This document shows, in pieces, positions 30,263-41,700 of a stretch of DNA of 64,000 bases (positions are counted from its first letter, which is position 1; each line of letters starts with the position of its first letter). A model generated the notes under the pieces. The model was not told the DNA's origin and searched no databases. It saw nothing but the letters and a program-made list of their open reading frames with translations. Source of the DNA: Penicillium oxalicum (taxonomy: Eukaryota > Ascomycota > Eurotiomycetes > Eurotiales > Aspergillaceae); assembly GCF_001723175.1 (NCBI RefSeq), contig NC_064650.1:744001-808000 (forward strand), given 5' to 3'. The translations under genes and the position numbers were made by a program.

Positions 30263-32168
30263 TCACGGATGATGATCTCTCGCGGGATAAGGCGGCGGGG
30301 GATGCGTATCCGGTATAGGCATTGGCACTTGTTCTGTCAGATGACCGTCGTTCGGATACGGTCGGGCGGCTGGCTGGTAGGGACGGTAGACCGGACTCTG
30401 ATGCTCCAAGTTCTCATATGGCGAAGCACCCTCACGGCCTGAGAAGCGACCCGATTGTCCCTGCGAGTAGTCGTCACTATCATCCTCCCACGGCGAGGGC
30501 TCCAGATGTGAGGTTGAGGGATTCGACTGCGCATTTGCCAGTAAGATCTCGCCCTCGTCGTCCGAGGGATAACGGTTCGTCCGACTGCCCGGCACGGCGG
30601 CGCCTGCACCCCCGTAAGCCGTGCTTTGGTTCCCGAGTGTCGACCCAGACGGTTGCAGCCCAATTGTGTCGGTGTGAGACTTGTAGCTGGGATCCTGGAG
30701 ACGATTCTTGCGACCGACGGCCAGCCAACGAAAGCTGCGTCCAACGGCTTTGAGCAGATCGAGCGGGTTCATTGCATCGGCAAGACCACCGAAGCCCATT
30801 CTCCCACCCTGGTAGGTTGCCTTGCCATTGCCGTAAAAGTCGGTCACCTCGGGCCCTCCAGGCGTGATGACATAACGTTTCCACGAAAAGGCCCAAAGAT
30901 GGAGGATGGAGAAAATGGACATCTCAATCAGGATCAGCAGCTCTGGGAGACCATACTTGAGATCAACCATGGCAATTTTCTTCGTTGCGCCAATCGCGCC
31001 CAGAGAGACGAGCAAACTGATCATGATGGATTGCCAGAATGACAGGAAAATGACCAGTTTGATGGACAGGATCTTCAAAAACGGGCTGTGTTCCGAGATA
31101 TCCTCTTTGAGTTGAACGTAGAATTGAATGAGACAGTACATGGCGACGGTGACGCTGATTGCCTCGATGACGATCGTCTATTACCATGATGACTGCTGTG
31201 AGTGATTGGGCCCCACAACACCACTGAAGTCGGTGGACTTACCCAAACATGCGCAAATGCTGGACTCAAGGACTCCTCGCAATATCGACCAAGGGCTTGC
31301 GTGACCACCGCAAGCACGGTCATCAACACACGGATCAAGCAGTATTGAAAGACACCCGCCCAAATGACCTACAGGTCAGAATAGTCAGCCTCGGCTCTTC
31401 CTTCAAGATCCAGCCTTTTTTTTTTCTCAATATTTTATCCATACATTAAACCATGTCAGACCGCTGCGCGGAGTGCGCCAAGCTCCGCGGTGGCCGCAAC
31501 AGAACTTCCAGTTTTGGAACCAGTTCAGCGGCCAGAGCCAGTCCTTGGGCTGAATTCCCCGAAAGTACTCCTTTTGACTGTGTAAATCGGGTGCAATGTA
31601 ATGGCACATGAGTGAAAAGAAGGCCGCGATACAGAATGCTTCGTAGCAGTTGCCGATCACTTCGAAATATACCGAGTCGTTGTAAAAGAGGATGCTGAGC
31701 CATGCGACGATGGAGTAGACGGGAACCATGAACAGGATGCGAATGATGCTGGCGAAAAAGATAGTCGCGAAGATCAGTACTCGGGTCTTCCAAATCCGCC
31801 TTCTCAGTAGGCTGAGGATTTTTTTGGCCCAAGACACAGCACGTCATCTTTCCTCCCGGACTCTTGGGGGGGACGAGTCACACTTACTGTCTTTGTTCAA
31901 TAGGTTTGCTGTAATGGGTGGCGTGGCTCATGATTAGGAAGATGGAAACGATGCATGCGATCAGGGCACACGCTCCACCCACGATCAGACTGAGGTGATG
32001 AAAGGTAATTCCGCCATCCCAAAGATCTTCCTCCACGACTGTTCATGGCCCGGAGTTAGCTTGTATTTATCTGTGGAGACACGCAACGCGGAAGCGCAGG
32101 ATTGACGGTTGGAGGAGGGGCGCACTCGTCCGATGTTCTTCTGTAGTATTGCACACCGTCCAGCCCAT
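30263..32168 (-). CDS. Ost-alpha/DUF300 (TMEM184-like) membrane protein
   Basis: Five exons (32168-32126, 32038-31888, 31748-31445, 31368-31243, 31177-30263) sum to 1539 nt, 512 aa. The ATG at 32168 starts a 14-codon first exon. The body has about seven hydrophobic segments: LSLIVGGACALIACIVSIFLI, ILFMVPVYSIVAWLSILFY, CIAAFFSLMCHYIA, VFQYCLIRVLMTVLAVV, AISVTVAMYCLIQFYV, LVIFLSFWQSIMISLLVSLGA and LLILIEMSIFSILHLWAF. The family landmark EQRHIIRILFMVP is rebuilt exactly over intron 2, and RTPRSGLTWFNV over intron 3. The hydrophilic tail (~180 aa) is Pro/Ser/Tyr-rich and ends PPPPYPARDHHP. Relatives are organic-solute-transporter or vacuolar membrane proteins, and the substrate here is unknown. 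Confidence 0.9.
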
Positions 32169-33110
32169 ATTGGCTGGAATGTGAGAGTGTGAATCGAATC
32201 GAAAATAGACGGCTCGTAGGACTGGCAAAAGGAAAGGGGGGGAGACAGGGAGTGGAGGGTGGAGGCAAGTCTGGTCTTTAATTTAAAATCGTCGCCCTGC
32301 AAGTTGCGGGTCACTGCGTCTCTGCTCCTCGTTCTCGTGGCGCGCGGTCTCGGGCAAGAATGTCACTTGCGGGGGGGGGACAGGAACGTGTCGAACTGGT
32401 CCGGAAGAAGTAGACGAGTCAGATGGAGAGGACAAAGGCTGATGGTGGTGTCGTGATCTGCTTTCAGTCTCGGGGTGAATCCACGTAATCTTGTCGATCC
32501 TTATTTGGAGCCCACGAGTGTAGAAAGGTGAAAGCAAAACCCAGATGAGACTTGGAGGTGGCAGTCGCCAAAAAAAGATCAGCGAGGCTGAGAAAGGCGG
32601 CTTGGCTCCGTGGAACGAGCGCGGGTTCCTGGCCGAAACTCGTGCTTTTTCTGGGTCGCACCCAAGCTTGGTGCCCGTCTGCTGGGCCTATCAATTCCAT
32701 GGTTGGCGGCTAGGAAAGAGAACCATCTCACCATACAATATCGACTTCATGCGACCGATTGACACGTGTAGATTGTACTAGAGAAAGAGAGAGGGAAATA
32801 CGCCTACGTAGTACTTGAGATCGAGAAGTGCGGAATATGCATCTACTCATCTAGTGTCGGGCTTTCCGCTCGCTGCGAGCCAAAGGAATCACGTTCTTTC
32901 ATGGTTTCATAGTCATATTTGTACATCGTGGAATATGTTACATGCTTCTGCACAGCCGCGCTCTAGGGTTTGGAATGGCCTTTGCAATCGCACAGCGCCA
33001 GCCAACGATCCGAACAAGTCTTCTCCGTGGTTTGATTGTTCTTGGAGCGCGTTTCACGCCTCGGCTGGCGTGCGGGTTCCTCAGCAGTCGTACTCGTTCC
33101 ACCGTGTGGC
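32169..33110. other. intergenic, no gene seen
   Basis: This is the upstream region of the Ost-alpha-like gene and the 3' side of the Acinus-like gene. Short frames on both strands have no motif. A G-run occurs near 32371. Confidence 0.5.
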
Positions 33111-35111
33111 TCACCGCCAACGACCGTCTCCACCGCGTCGGCCCCCTCGGCCTCCTGGGCCACCACCGCGGCCTCGGCGCAGAGCCCCCGGTCCGTACTC
33201 TGGGCCGACGTCCACAAATTGATCCTGCTCTTCAAAGGTGATCCGGCGCATTTCATCGCCACCCCGGGGCGGAAATTGACCTTTGCGGATCAGCTCGTCG
33301 AATTGGTCTAGGCGTTTGTCGGCCACCTCACGAGGCACTCGGAGGTAGTAGAGCTTGGGCTTCGTGGTGGTCGATTGGAAGAGCTCATCCAGGGGCTTGA
33401 AGCCTTGTCCTGTCTGTGCGGGCGCGGGCGCTTCTACGCGAGAAGGACGACGCTCAGGCTGAGCAAAACTTGCGCGCGGGCCGGATGGGGGAGGCCGGTC
33501 AAAGCCGAGTTCATGTGCTCGTGATGCGTTCATGCGCGCATTTGACCCGGCCTCGACTAAAGAGGCGACGATGCCCTCGTTCTTAGTTTCATAGCGGACC
33601 TCCCATCGAGGAGGAGACCCAGGGCGACCTTGCGCCAACATCTCCGTCTGAATCCAGGTTTGGATCTGCTCATCGGGAATGAAATCAGCCCAGAGGTTTT
33701 TCCGGTTGCGTTCGTTCGGCCACACCGCACCGTGAAGTGCAGCCCGCGCCCGCGACGCAGCTGCAATGTTTATGAACTGTACAAAGCAGTGGGTTTTGAT
33801 GGGGTCAAGCCAAAACACCTGGATGACATCAGGATCGGCGTCTTGCTGAGCTGTAGATGCCAGACTGACGAGGTAGTTCCGGAGATCATTTGGTTTCAAA
33901 GGGCGCATGAGTCCATCGATGTAGAGGGAACAAGTGGCGGGGTGGATAGCGGGTCTGACAGTGGCGTCTTTCATGTCAACATCTTCGGTTGGAGACGCGA
34001 CACGCGGGGGTGGAGGATGGGCTGTGTCGGTAGCAAATAGCCCCCGGAATCGTGCATCTTGCTTAGGTGGAACAGGAGCTTCTTTGATAGAAACTGCCAC
34101 TTGGGAAGACTCGGTTTCCGTAAGTTCTGCGGGATTCACTTCATTGGGGAGGTCATCTTTGAGAGTCACCCGCGGGGTGTCTTCTTGCGCTCGAGCCTTC
34201 TTCTGCGCGATTGCTTCCGGAGTGGGAAGTGGGCTTTGGCTGCGACGCTTTCGCTTCCGCTTGTCCTCCAAAAGCTCTTCGACGGGTAGGGGTGTAGATA
34301 AGCCAGTATTCTCGCCGGAGGTAAGGATAGCTGAAGGAGCATGTTCAGTGGTGGCAGTTGGTTCATCTGGCACTTGCTCAGTTTCAGCGGCAGGTGTATG
34401 TTCGGCGAGAGTTTTTGACGGGGTATCTTCAGTACTGGTAGCTGTTTCTTGCAAGGCTTGCTCGTTTTCAGCCGTGGTGGGTTCTTGAGCATGAACTGCC
34501 GATAGGTTGGTTGTCGTATCGTCGGCTTGTTCGTTTGGCCCTTGCTCAGTTTCATCTGCAATGGCACGTTCGGAGAGTGTATTCGAGGGGTTAGGTTCAG
34601 TAGTCGCAGCTGGTTCTTTGGACACTTGATCGGTTTCAGCTGCGGTGACTCGTTCAGTGAGTGTGGAAGCAGGTTTATTGGGCTCTGATTGTGGTGTTTC
34701 GTGAAGTACCGGCTGCTCAACTGGCATAGTAGCTGAAGTACCTGGATTTTCGTCATTGTGTGACTTCAATCCTGGACTCTGCGGCTGATCCTGCTCCAAG
34801 ACTGCCGGGGTTTCAGGCGAGTTGGAGGATTGCGCTGGGACCGTGATTGATGAAGGTTCCTCAGGCTCCTTTGCTGGTGACCTCGGCAATTCATGATTTT
34901 CATTGTTTTGTGCGATATTATCCTCCTGGGATGTCTCAGTTGGAAGCGATTCAGCAGGAGCGGCAGCTGTGTCCTGCAGTTGTGCTTTCGCGTCCTCCTC
35001 TGAAAGCTTGTCAATGAATTGCTGTTTGAGGCGGAGGCCAGTTTGAGGTATCCCTCTTTTCTTCAGCTCTGCCTTGAGGTCAGCAACTTTCCATGAAGAG
35101 TATTCAGCCAT
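33111..35111 (-). CDS. Acinus-like SAP/RRM/RSB-motif protein
   Basis: A single minus-strand exon gives 666 aa from the ATG at 35111 (upstream frame uses only TTG). Residues ~5-40 are a SAP domain (WKVADLKAELKKRGIP). Residues ~70-330 are low-complexity Pro/Thr/Glu with four 28-residue repeats. An RRM-like fold lies around residues 385-500 (SLYIDGLMRPLKPNDLR, HCFVQFINIAAASRARAAL). An RSB motif follows near residue 575 (LDELFQSTTTKPKLYYL). The tail is Arg/Gly-rich (RGG type). SAP plus RRM plus RSB in this order is the Acinus architecture. Acinus binds RNPS1 and SAP18 in the ASAP complex, linked to splicing and the exon-junction complex. Nuclear location is inferred. Confidence 0.88.
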   Translation of the reverse strand: MAEYSSWKVADLKAELKKRGIPQTGLRLKQQFIDKLSEEDAKAQLQDTAAAPAESLPTETSQEDNIAQNNENHELPRSPAKEPEEPSSITVPAQSSNSPETPAVLEQDQPQSPGLKSHNDENPGTSATMPVEQPVLHETPQSEPNKPASTLTERVTAAETDQVSKEPAATTEPNPSNTLSERAIADETEQGPNEQADDTTTNLSAVHAQEPTTAENEQALQETATSTEDTPSKTLAEHTPAAETEQVPDEPTATTEHAPSAILTSGENTGLSTPLPVEELLEDKRKRKRRSQSPLPTPEAIAQKKARAQEDTPRVTLKDDLPNEVNPAELTETESSQVAVSIKEAPVPPKQDARFRGLFATDTAHPPPPRVASPTEDVDMKDATVRPAIHPATCSLYIDGLMRPLKPNDLRNYLVSLASTAQQDADPDVIQVFWLDPIKTHCFVQFINIAAASRARAALHGAVWPNERNRKNLWADFIPDEQIQTWIQTEMLAQGRPGSPPRWEVRYETKNEGIVASLVEAGSNARMNASRAHELGFDRPPPSGPRASFAQPERRPSRVEAPAPAQTGQGFKPLDELFQSTTTKPKLYYLRVPREVADKRLDQFDELIRKGQFPPRGGDEMRRITFEEQDQFVDVGPEYGPGALRRGRGGGPGGRGGRRGGDGRWR
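34329..34664 (-). repeat. four tandem 84-bp repeats coding for 28-residue units
   Basis: Residues ~150-261 of the Acinus-like protein fall into four exactly 28-residue units. They start TLTERVTAAE, TLSERAIADE, VHAQEPTTAE and TLAEHTPAAE, and each is followed by an (T/N)-(D/E)-Q core and an acidic, Thr-rich end. There are no gaps between units. Confidence 0.85.
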
Positions 35112-36305
35112 TGTGTCGGAGCATTGGAGGCTCTTGATGCTGGCCGAAGAATAGGTGAAAGTGGAAAGTTTGAGGGAAATGAAATCTGGGGTGCTCAAAT
35201 GCGCGCGCGAGTGATGTAGGAGTCTAGCCGGATTTGGCCTAGTGGGGCATGCTTGAATTAGTCCGGACCCAACATACCCTGCAGAAAATACATGGGATTT
35301 CTTCAGATCCCCTAGACAAACACAACCTGGGACCTACACTATTCGAAAAAAAAAAGCTGAAAAAAAAACAGTGACCAGGCTCGCCCCTCAACTTAAAACG
35401 AATTGTCCCTGAGATTGGACGCTAAAAATGCTATTTTAAATACTCTGCTACGTAATTGCCGCAAAGGACCACCTGATAACGTTCAGCGAAGCAGGATGTA
35501 GAGCCAGCCTGAATAATATTGATCCAGACAGCCTGGAAGACTGATTGTTAGAACACTCAGTTGAGAAAAATGAGGTGCTAGCCTGAATAATCTTAATCTA
35601 GCCCGAACCGATAGCACGTCTTATGGGAAAACCTCTCGACTTGAAGCCAGCGACTTTGCAACAAATTAAACCACTTACAAGAGCTGCAAAGATCATTTTG
35701 TACATGTACCAATCTCTGGCGATGGACGTTCGTGACTTTCAATAGATTGAGATCTTGGTAGTTACTTTTGTGTGAATAAATGTTTCCTACAAGTCACAGT
35801 GAAGGGTGACCTTTCAGCCTCGAAAAAGGGCTGTTGTACGTATAGCTCATTCATGGATCGGCTAAGCTCAGTAGGCAGAGGCACATGTGGGCGAAAAGTA
35901 CAAGCCAGGGAATGGACGGAGGTTGGGTATAGCACCAAGCTCACCTACTGGGCGGGATGGAGCTCGACCCCATCCTTTATTTCATGTTCCTATACCCAAG
36001 TCATAGGTGTAGGATAAGTCGATGCCACGAATTACCAGGACATATTTGAAGATTTATCGGTACGATCATCCTAAGAGATGTATTACGAACGGGAAAAAAG
36101 GAAAGATGTTCACAATGGAAGCAGAGCCCCCCTCGAAGATGGCTTTTTGTCATTCACGACTATTTCTATGGGTCGCCATATGACCTTAATCCTTTTCATC
36201 GCGCTGAGGCAAGGAGCCCATTTTGGGTATGAGAAGAGGCAGCCAGATCGACATCATAAGTCATGACCTTTTTTGTTCAAAATGTGACATAAAAGAATGT
36301 TACAT
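35112..36305. other. intergenic, gene-poor 1.2 kb
   Basis: This is the leader of the Acinus-like gene on the left and the 3' flank of the eL30 gene on the right. It is AT-rich, with A-tracts at 35346-35370 and the degenerate repeat pair. No coding region is recognised. Confidence 0.5.
35503..35607 (+). repeat. pair of degenerate ~31-bp direct repeats
   Basis: Copies at 35503-35533 and 35577-35607 share AGCCTGAATAAT and most flanking bases, with starts 74 bp apart. Several differences are C/T or G/A. The source element is not recognised. Confidence 0.5.
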
Positions 36306-36881
36306 TTAAGCCTCACGGCTGAGGATGTCGGAGTCACCGGCATCGAGGACAGCCATGGTGGAGCATCGGAAGAGCTTACCGCAAGCGGTACCGAGCTCAA
36401 TCTAAATGAGGTGAAAAGCGTTAGTTCTACAATTCGGCTCTCCGGGATTCCTCGCAAAAGGAATCCCATCGCTGAGCAACTTCACTCTCCGAAGCGGACT
36501 GTGGCCGCTTCTTCTCAGAGTAGTGGAGCTGGCTAGCAGCTGCAACGGCTCGTCTGAGCGTTGACTTGGTGAAGGGGAAAACGTACGTTGTTGCCGTTGA
36601 AGTGGTGGACAGGGACCTTGGCGAGCATGGCGTAGTACTCAAGCTCGGACTTGCGCAGAGGAGGGCAGTTGCCGGCAATGAGAACCAGCTTGGCCTTGCC
36701 AGAGCGGAGGGTCTTCATGGTGGACTTGGAACCCATGGTGACTGAAGAAAGAGTCAGTGATCCATTCTGCGCCGAAGTAGCACAATTCTCGCGATCTGGG
36801 AAATAACTCACCCTTGCCGGACTTCATGACGAGGGCCAGGCGGGAGGCGAGGGTGTCACCGGACTTCTTGGTCTTGGCCAT
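36306..36881 (-). CDS. RPL30: 60S ribosomal protein eL30
   Basis: Three exons (36881-36812, 36741-36587, 36401-36306) give 106 aa, the normal length. The sequence begins [20 protein letters not shown]. After intron 1 it continues [19 protein letters not shown], then [16 protein letters not shown] and HHFNGNN, and after intron 2 [15 protein letters not shown], ending in LSREA. These are diagnostic for eL30. Intron 1 is 70 nt. Intron 2 is 185 nt, long for this window, with a perfect GTACGT donor and TTTAG acceptor. In yeast eL30 represses splicing of its own pre-mRNA, and whether intron 1 or 2 has such a role here is unknown. The gene is divergent from the methionine gene at 37217. Confidence 0.96.
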
Positions 36882-37002
36882 TGTGAATGATTTGGGGGGG
36901 TTGAGGATTAAGGTGAGGGATTGTCGTTGGCGTTGAAGTTCGAGAAGGGAAAGTTCGAGGGATTTTCGACAAAATTGATTGTGGGTTCCAAGAAACCGAA
37001 GG

Positions 37003-37009
37003 TCACGTG
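37003..37009 (+). promoter_or_regulatory. TCACGTG, Cbf1/Met4-type site in the RPL30-MetX promoter
   Basis: TCACGTG lies 208 nt upstream of the homoserine O-acetyltransferase ATG and 122 nt upstream of the divergent eL30 ATG. In budding yeast TCACGTG in MET promoters is the Cbf1-Met4-Met28 site (established). The whole 335-bp gap 36882-37216 is a shared divergent promoter with a pyrimidine-rich stretch just before 37217. Confidence 0.5.
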
Positions 37010-37216
37010 TCTCACCGCCCCGGAGCGTCTGTCGTGATCGGAGTGATTCGTCATTCTGCCAAGGCCGCTCTGATTGGGGGAGGGCGGGGTACCTGACTCA
37101 TTGTTGGCGGAATGGGAGCATTCATCATTTTTGTTCGCCCTCGATTGATTCTTCTTTCTCTTTTACATTCACCATTTCTCGTTCGCAATCATTGTTGTGG
37201 CATTGACTTGTTCAAA

Positions 37217-38757
37217 ATGGTTGCCGAAATCAGCAGTTCAGCTGCTACGAAGTTCCGTCAGTATCCCCACTCTCGCGAACTCCGCAATCTGGTCTTGGAT
37301 GGCTACTAAATCCCGTAGAGAGAGTCGATGCCCAGCCGGAGAACCCCTATGCGGCACTGATTGAGGATCAATCCATTGCCATTGTCCCGTCATTTACACT
37401 CGAATCTGGTGTCACTCTGTACAATGTACCTGTCGCTTATACTACGCGCGGTGTTCTTTCGCCCAACGGCGACAATGTCTTGGTGATCTGCCATGCACTT
37501 AGCGGCAGCGCCGATGTCGCTGACTGGTGGGGACCGCTCCTCGGAGGACCCGGCCAGGCTTTTGACGTGACCCGATTTTTTGTCGTCTGCTTGAACAGCC
37601 TGGGCAGTCCTTATGGCAGTGCGAGTGCCGTCACTTACAAAGATGGAAGGCCCGAGAGCGGCTATTATGGGCCTGAGTTCCCTCTCACCACTGTTCGAGA
37701 TGACGTGAATATTCACAAGCTTGTTCTGGACGACCTCGGTGTCAAGCAGATTGCTGCAGTGGTTGGTGGCTCGATGGGTGGTATGCTCACACTGGAGTAT
37801 TCCTTCTTTGGCAAAGACTATGTCCGCGCTATTGTTCCTATCGCGACATCTGCTCGTCATTCTGCATGGTGCATCAGCTGGGGTGAAGCGCAACGGCAAA
37901 GCATCTACAGTGATCCCAAGTATGACGATGGATACTACCCGTTCAACGACCCACCAGCAACTGGTCTCGGAGCTGCTCGTATGTCTGCGCTGCTCACGTA
38001 TCGCAGTCGAAACTCGTTCGAGTCACGATTTGGACGCAACGTTCCTGACCCCACAAGACGTCTCAACATCAATGGCACTGAAAGATTACCCAGCCCACCC
38101 AACGAGCATTGGGCTATCCATAACGACGGTCACCGCGGTGGAACGACCTCTCGCTCGGAGAGCCGACAACAATCCCCTGTTCCCCAAAGCGACGTCCAGT
38201 ACATGGACCCGCAATTCTCGGGCACAAAGACATTCTCAGCACCCACGCCAACCAAAGCTGACGGACGCCCACGGCCACCCACCTACTTCTCGGCACAATC
38301 ATACCTCCGTTACCAGGGAGACAAGTTTGTGAAGCGCTTTGACGCCAACTGTTACATCGCGATGACCCGAAAGCTCGACACTCACGACGTGTCCCGGCAT
38401 CGCGCAAGCCCCGATGCTGAGAATCCTGTGCGGGAAGCTCTTTCAAAAGTCGAGCAACCGGCACTCGTCCTCGGTATCGAATCCGATGGCTTATTCACAT
38501 TTGCTGAACAGCAAGAGATTGCTGCCGGCATTCCGGACTCGCGCTTGGAGCGCATCGACAGTCCCGAAGGACATGACGCCTTTTTGCTTCAGTTCGAGCA
38601 AGTCAACCGCCACATTGTGGCCTTCTTCCATGAAGTCCTCCCTGACATTATGAGTCAGTCCAATGTTGATGGAGCCGCTGCGGTTGCCAGTGTCACCAAA
38701 TTGACTAAGAGTAGTACGTTTGGTGAGGCTGAGGTGGAGGATATCACTGCGTGGTAA
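37217..38757 (+). CDS. MET2: homoserine O-acetyltransferase
   Basis: Two exons (37217-37256, 37319-38757) give 492 aa. The 62-nt intron has a GTCAGT donor and a TACTAAA branch site. Without its removal a stop follows residue 30. The enzyme acetylates homoserine from acetyl-CoA in methionine synthesis. The alpha/beta-hydrolase fold is evident: CHALSGSADVADWW near the N-terminus, nucleophile Ser ~165 in VGGSMGGM, the Asp in IESDGLF and the His in EGHDAF. A ~70-residue low-complexity insertion rich in Ser, Pro and Arg separates the lid region from the C-terminal half, as in other fungal orthologues. The promoter carries TCACGTG. Confidence 0.95.
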
Positions 38758-41700
38758 GGTTTGAAATCACCAATCCACACGACAGGCGCAGTCACTTGCA
38801 GCCACCTCCCATGCTCTTGCTCCACGAGGAAGAAATTCCCTCGTAATGAAAGCCGCTCCGTTGCCACATGAAGCGGCCTTCTCCGAGAGAGTCGTTCTGG
38901 ATGTGGGTAGGCGGCATGGGCCACTCCAGGGGAAGTAGAGGTTGCCGATCTTTTATCCGTTTCGCTAGTCAGGGAGATGAGCATCCAACTGCCTCTCTCG
39001 AATCTCACCTGGCTTGGTGCAACATCCTCTTGCACTCAAGCCCTGTCGAGAAGACTGCCAAAGAAGCATCCAACTGCTCTCCATCTGACCCACCCTCTGA
39101 GTCGCTGTCCCATGCGCAAAGCTGCCTGGGGGCGGATGGGTCTATCATGAACAAATTCATGACTTTGTACTTTTTCCTTTCCATGCGGACCCTTTGAGAG
39201 GATTCTTTTTTTCTAGAAGTAGACTTCAAGTCTTCGATACCAATGAGAAATCTTTTTCACATGGCCAGGTCTTGTGTCTTTTCCTCCTCTTTCAATGTAT
39301 ATGTATGTGGAATCTACGTAGGCAAATGCCCTCATCGATTGTGATCCTGGTAAAGCATCGGTTGCCATAAAAACTTGGCAGTCATTTGGGCCGCTGTGGC
39401 CTATCATTTCCAAGTTGGTGGTTTTCAAGGCGTAATGAAGCTGGAGGGGGGATCAGAGAGAGGGAGGGAGGGAGGTTGTGTTTGGTGAGGAAATGGATAC
39501 CATTAATTCTATAGTATCTGATGTGGGAGTTGAACCCATGACCTTGATTTCATCACACAAAACTCGTGATACTTGTCTCGTGGTCACTCTCATGTCCCAT
39601 CCCAAACTCGCGATGCTCGGGTACATCACCTACTCTCACAACACTCCGTGTGTATCACTACTCTAGTGAACCTGCAAAAGAATAAAAAGATGTTCAGTGA
39701 ATTACCCATGCTCTCAGAACTATAATTATATAAAGATCATTTCAAGAAAAATACGAAAAATGATCCGCAGCCATTGAAGTCAATGGCTTACTGCCCACCC
39801 GCCCAGCGCACCTGGTCACTGCCCGCAGGCAGCCCTGACCTCAAGCTACCACTTTGATTTTGGAATTCAAGTTTTGGGGGTGGCTTTTCAGTCAGAGGTG
39901 GCTCAATGATTTGTAGTGTAGGACCACTGAGCCACTGGCCAGGCGCGTTGTCAGATGGAACTGGACCTAGATGATAAACGAGCAAACACGCAACCTTGCA
40001 CGTGTTTCCAGGTGCTGGAGAACTTTTTTTCTTGATTCCTTCCATTGATAGACACACAACGCGCTTGAATCTAGATCTATCGTCAGTTCCAATATTGACA
40101 CAGCGACCCAGCCCGTCAACAGTGAGGCTTATGAAATGTGGATCACAGAATGCATTTCCTGAAACGCCAATTGATTGCTACCACCACAGTTTAGGCTTTC
40201 CATATTGCGGCTCTGCATATTGGTGGCGTCTTTCAAAAAGCATGGGTACATGGTGAGATCTTTATGGTCAGGCTGTCAACTTCAATCTTTCCCGGCGTGA
40301 GTAGCGAGCACCTACTGGGAAGTATTGCGGCGGCACTGGACTGACAAGGCTGTTTTGACGATGAAGACCCTGGGAAGAAGCACGGGTTGATCTCCAATCT
40401 CTGAGCTATATTCCAAGCTCTCCGCAGTGTGTTCGAAACACTGCTCGAGGATAATACTTATTTTTCATACCGGCATATGGCATCCATTTTGGTTAGTGTT
40501 CGTCACATCCCCCCCTGGCCCTCTACTATTTGATCCAGTCTTTCCACCGAAGGAATTTTTTGAACTCGCGACAAACTGCCCATCTTCATATCGCGACCTA
40601 TAGAGTGTATTTACCTTTCGCCGTTCCAGGGAGCATCGTGTGCTTGGACCTCTTGGCAGAGACAATAGCGTACGTCCCTCTCGTGGGCCTTGGCCGAGGA
40701 AAAGGCGTGGACAGGCTGATCCTCGCAGACTCTCGTGCGCAAGGTTCTTGTGCATCATTGTCCGGACAACAGATAGGGTGGGATTTTGGCTAAATGTGGT
40801 GCAGGTGCAGGTCCATTTATGAAGAAATCAGCCGGGTGCGATTTTCTTTTCTTTTTTTTCGATTTCTTAATCATGTCTTATCGCGTGTGTATTGGATCAG
40901 ATCTTCGGCAGTGCAGGCAGGATTGATTCGATTGAACGTCCTTCCAACTAGCACCAGACTGGGAGAGACGATTCGGGTCGACGCCCACACCTGCACGGAC
41001 AGCATCCGCCAGAGCATCTAATATGTATAGGAAGCTGTCATTCCATCTTGCGGCTCAAGAGGGAACAGACTGAATCCGGCATCCGATAGACTCCAGCCAC
41101 TGTACCAATTGAGATTTCATGAATGGAGGAGACATCGATGGATCCCGAGGAAGTGGACCGCAATCCGCGACTCCTCTTCCTCCACAGTCGCATCATTTTT
41201 CTTTTTGGATTTTGAGAGTGTCGCATGTCTCACCGTGAACGTTCCACCTCTCTCGTTCTAGACTCGTCGAGACGATCTTTTCACCACTAGGTCTGGGTCC
41301 TTTGAACGAGATCTGAGAAGGGACTACTACGCTGATTTGCATCAAACGTCGACATCTCATTGCTTTCGATTAGACCGATCGCTCGACACCTCGTGGGTGG
41401 TCAGACTGACCCTTTCATCGATCTTCGGTGAGTTTAGCAGACGCTCCGTGGGATCTGATCTGACCTTGGCCATTCGACTGTTCCGCGAGTCTCAAGATCC
41501 GGTCGCGACTTTTCAACGGCCCCACGATGTCACGCTAGTGCCTGACCACCCGTTGGGTCCTGGTGCCCAGTGGAGACACTAACATTCAATTGTGCCCTGC
41601 CGGTAGACCTTGCACTTGGCTACATGCGCCGCACTCGCAGGGTGAAAGTGGTCCTCTGGGAAGCCTCCACGGGAACTCCTGTTCGGCGCTGAAGGGAGTG

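Noticed and set aside
30322..31042. Plus-strand frames of 138-143 codons
   Set aside because: They are shadows of the Ost-alpha-like gene on the other strand.
35860..35990. A-box-like GCTCAGTAGGCAGAG suggesting a tRNA
   Set aside because: No B box at a proper distance and no cloverleaf stems.
39480..39620. tRNA-like B box (GGTTCAACTCC) on the minus strand
   Set aside because: The T-arm pairs in four of five positions, but no acceptor 5' strand complements the 3' side, and no D-arm or anticodon stem of correct spacing could be folded.
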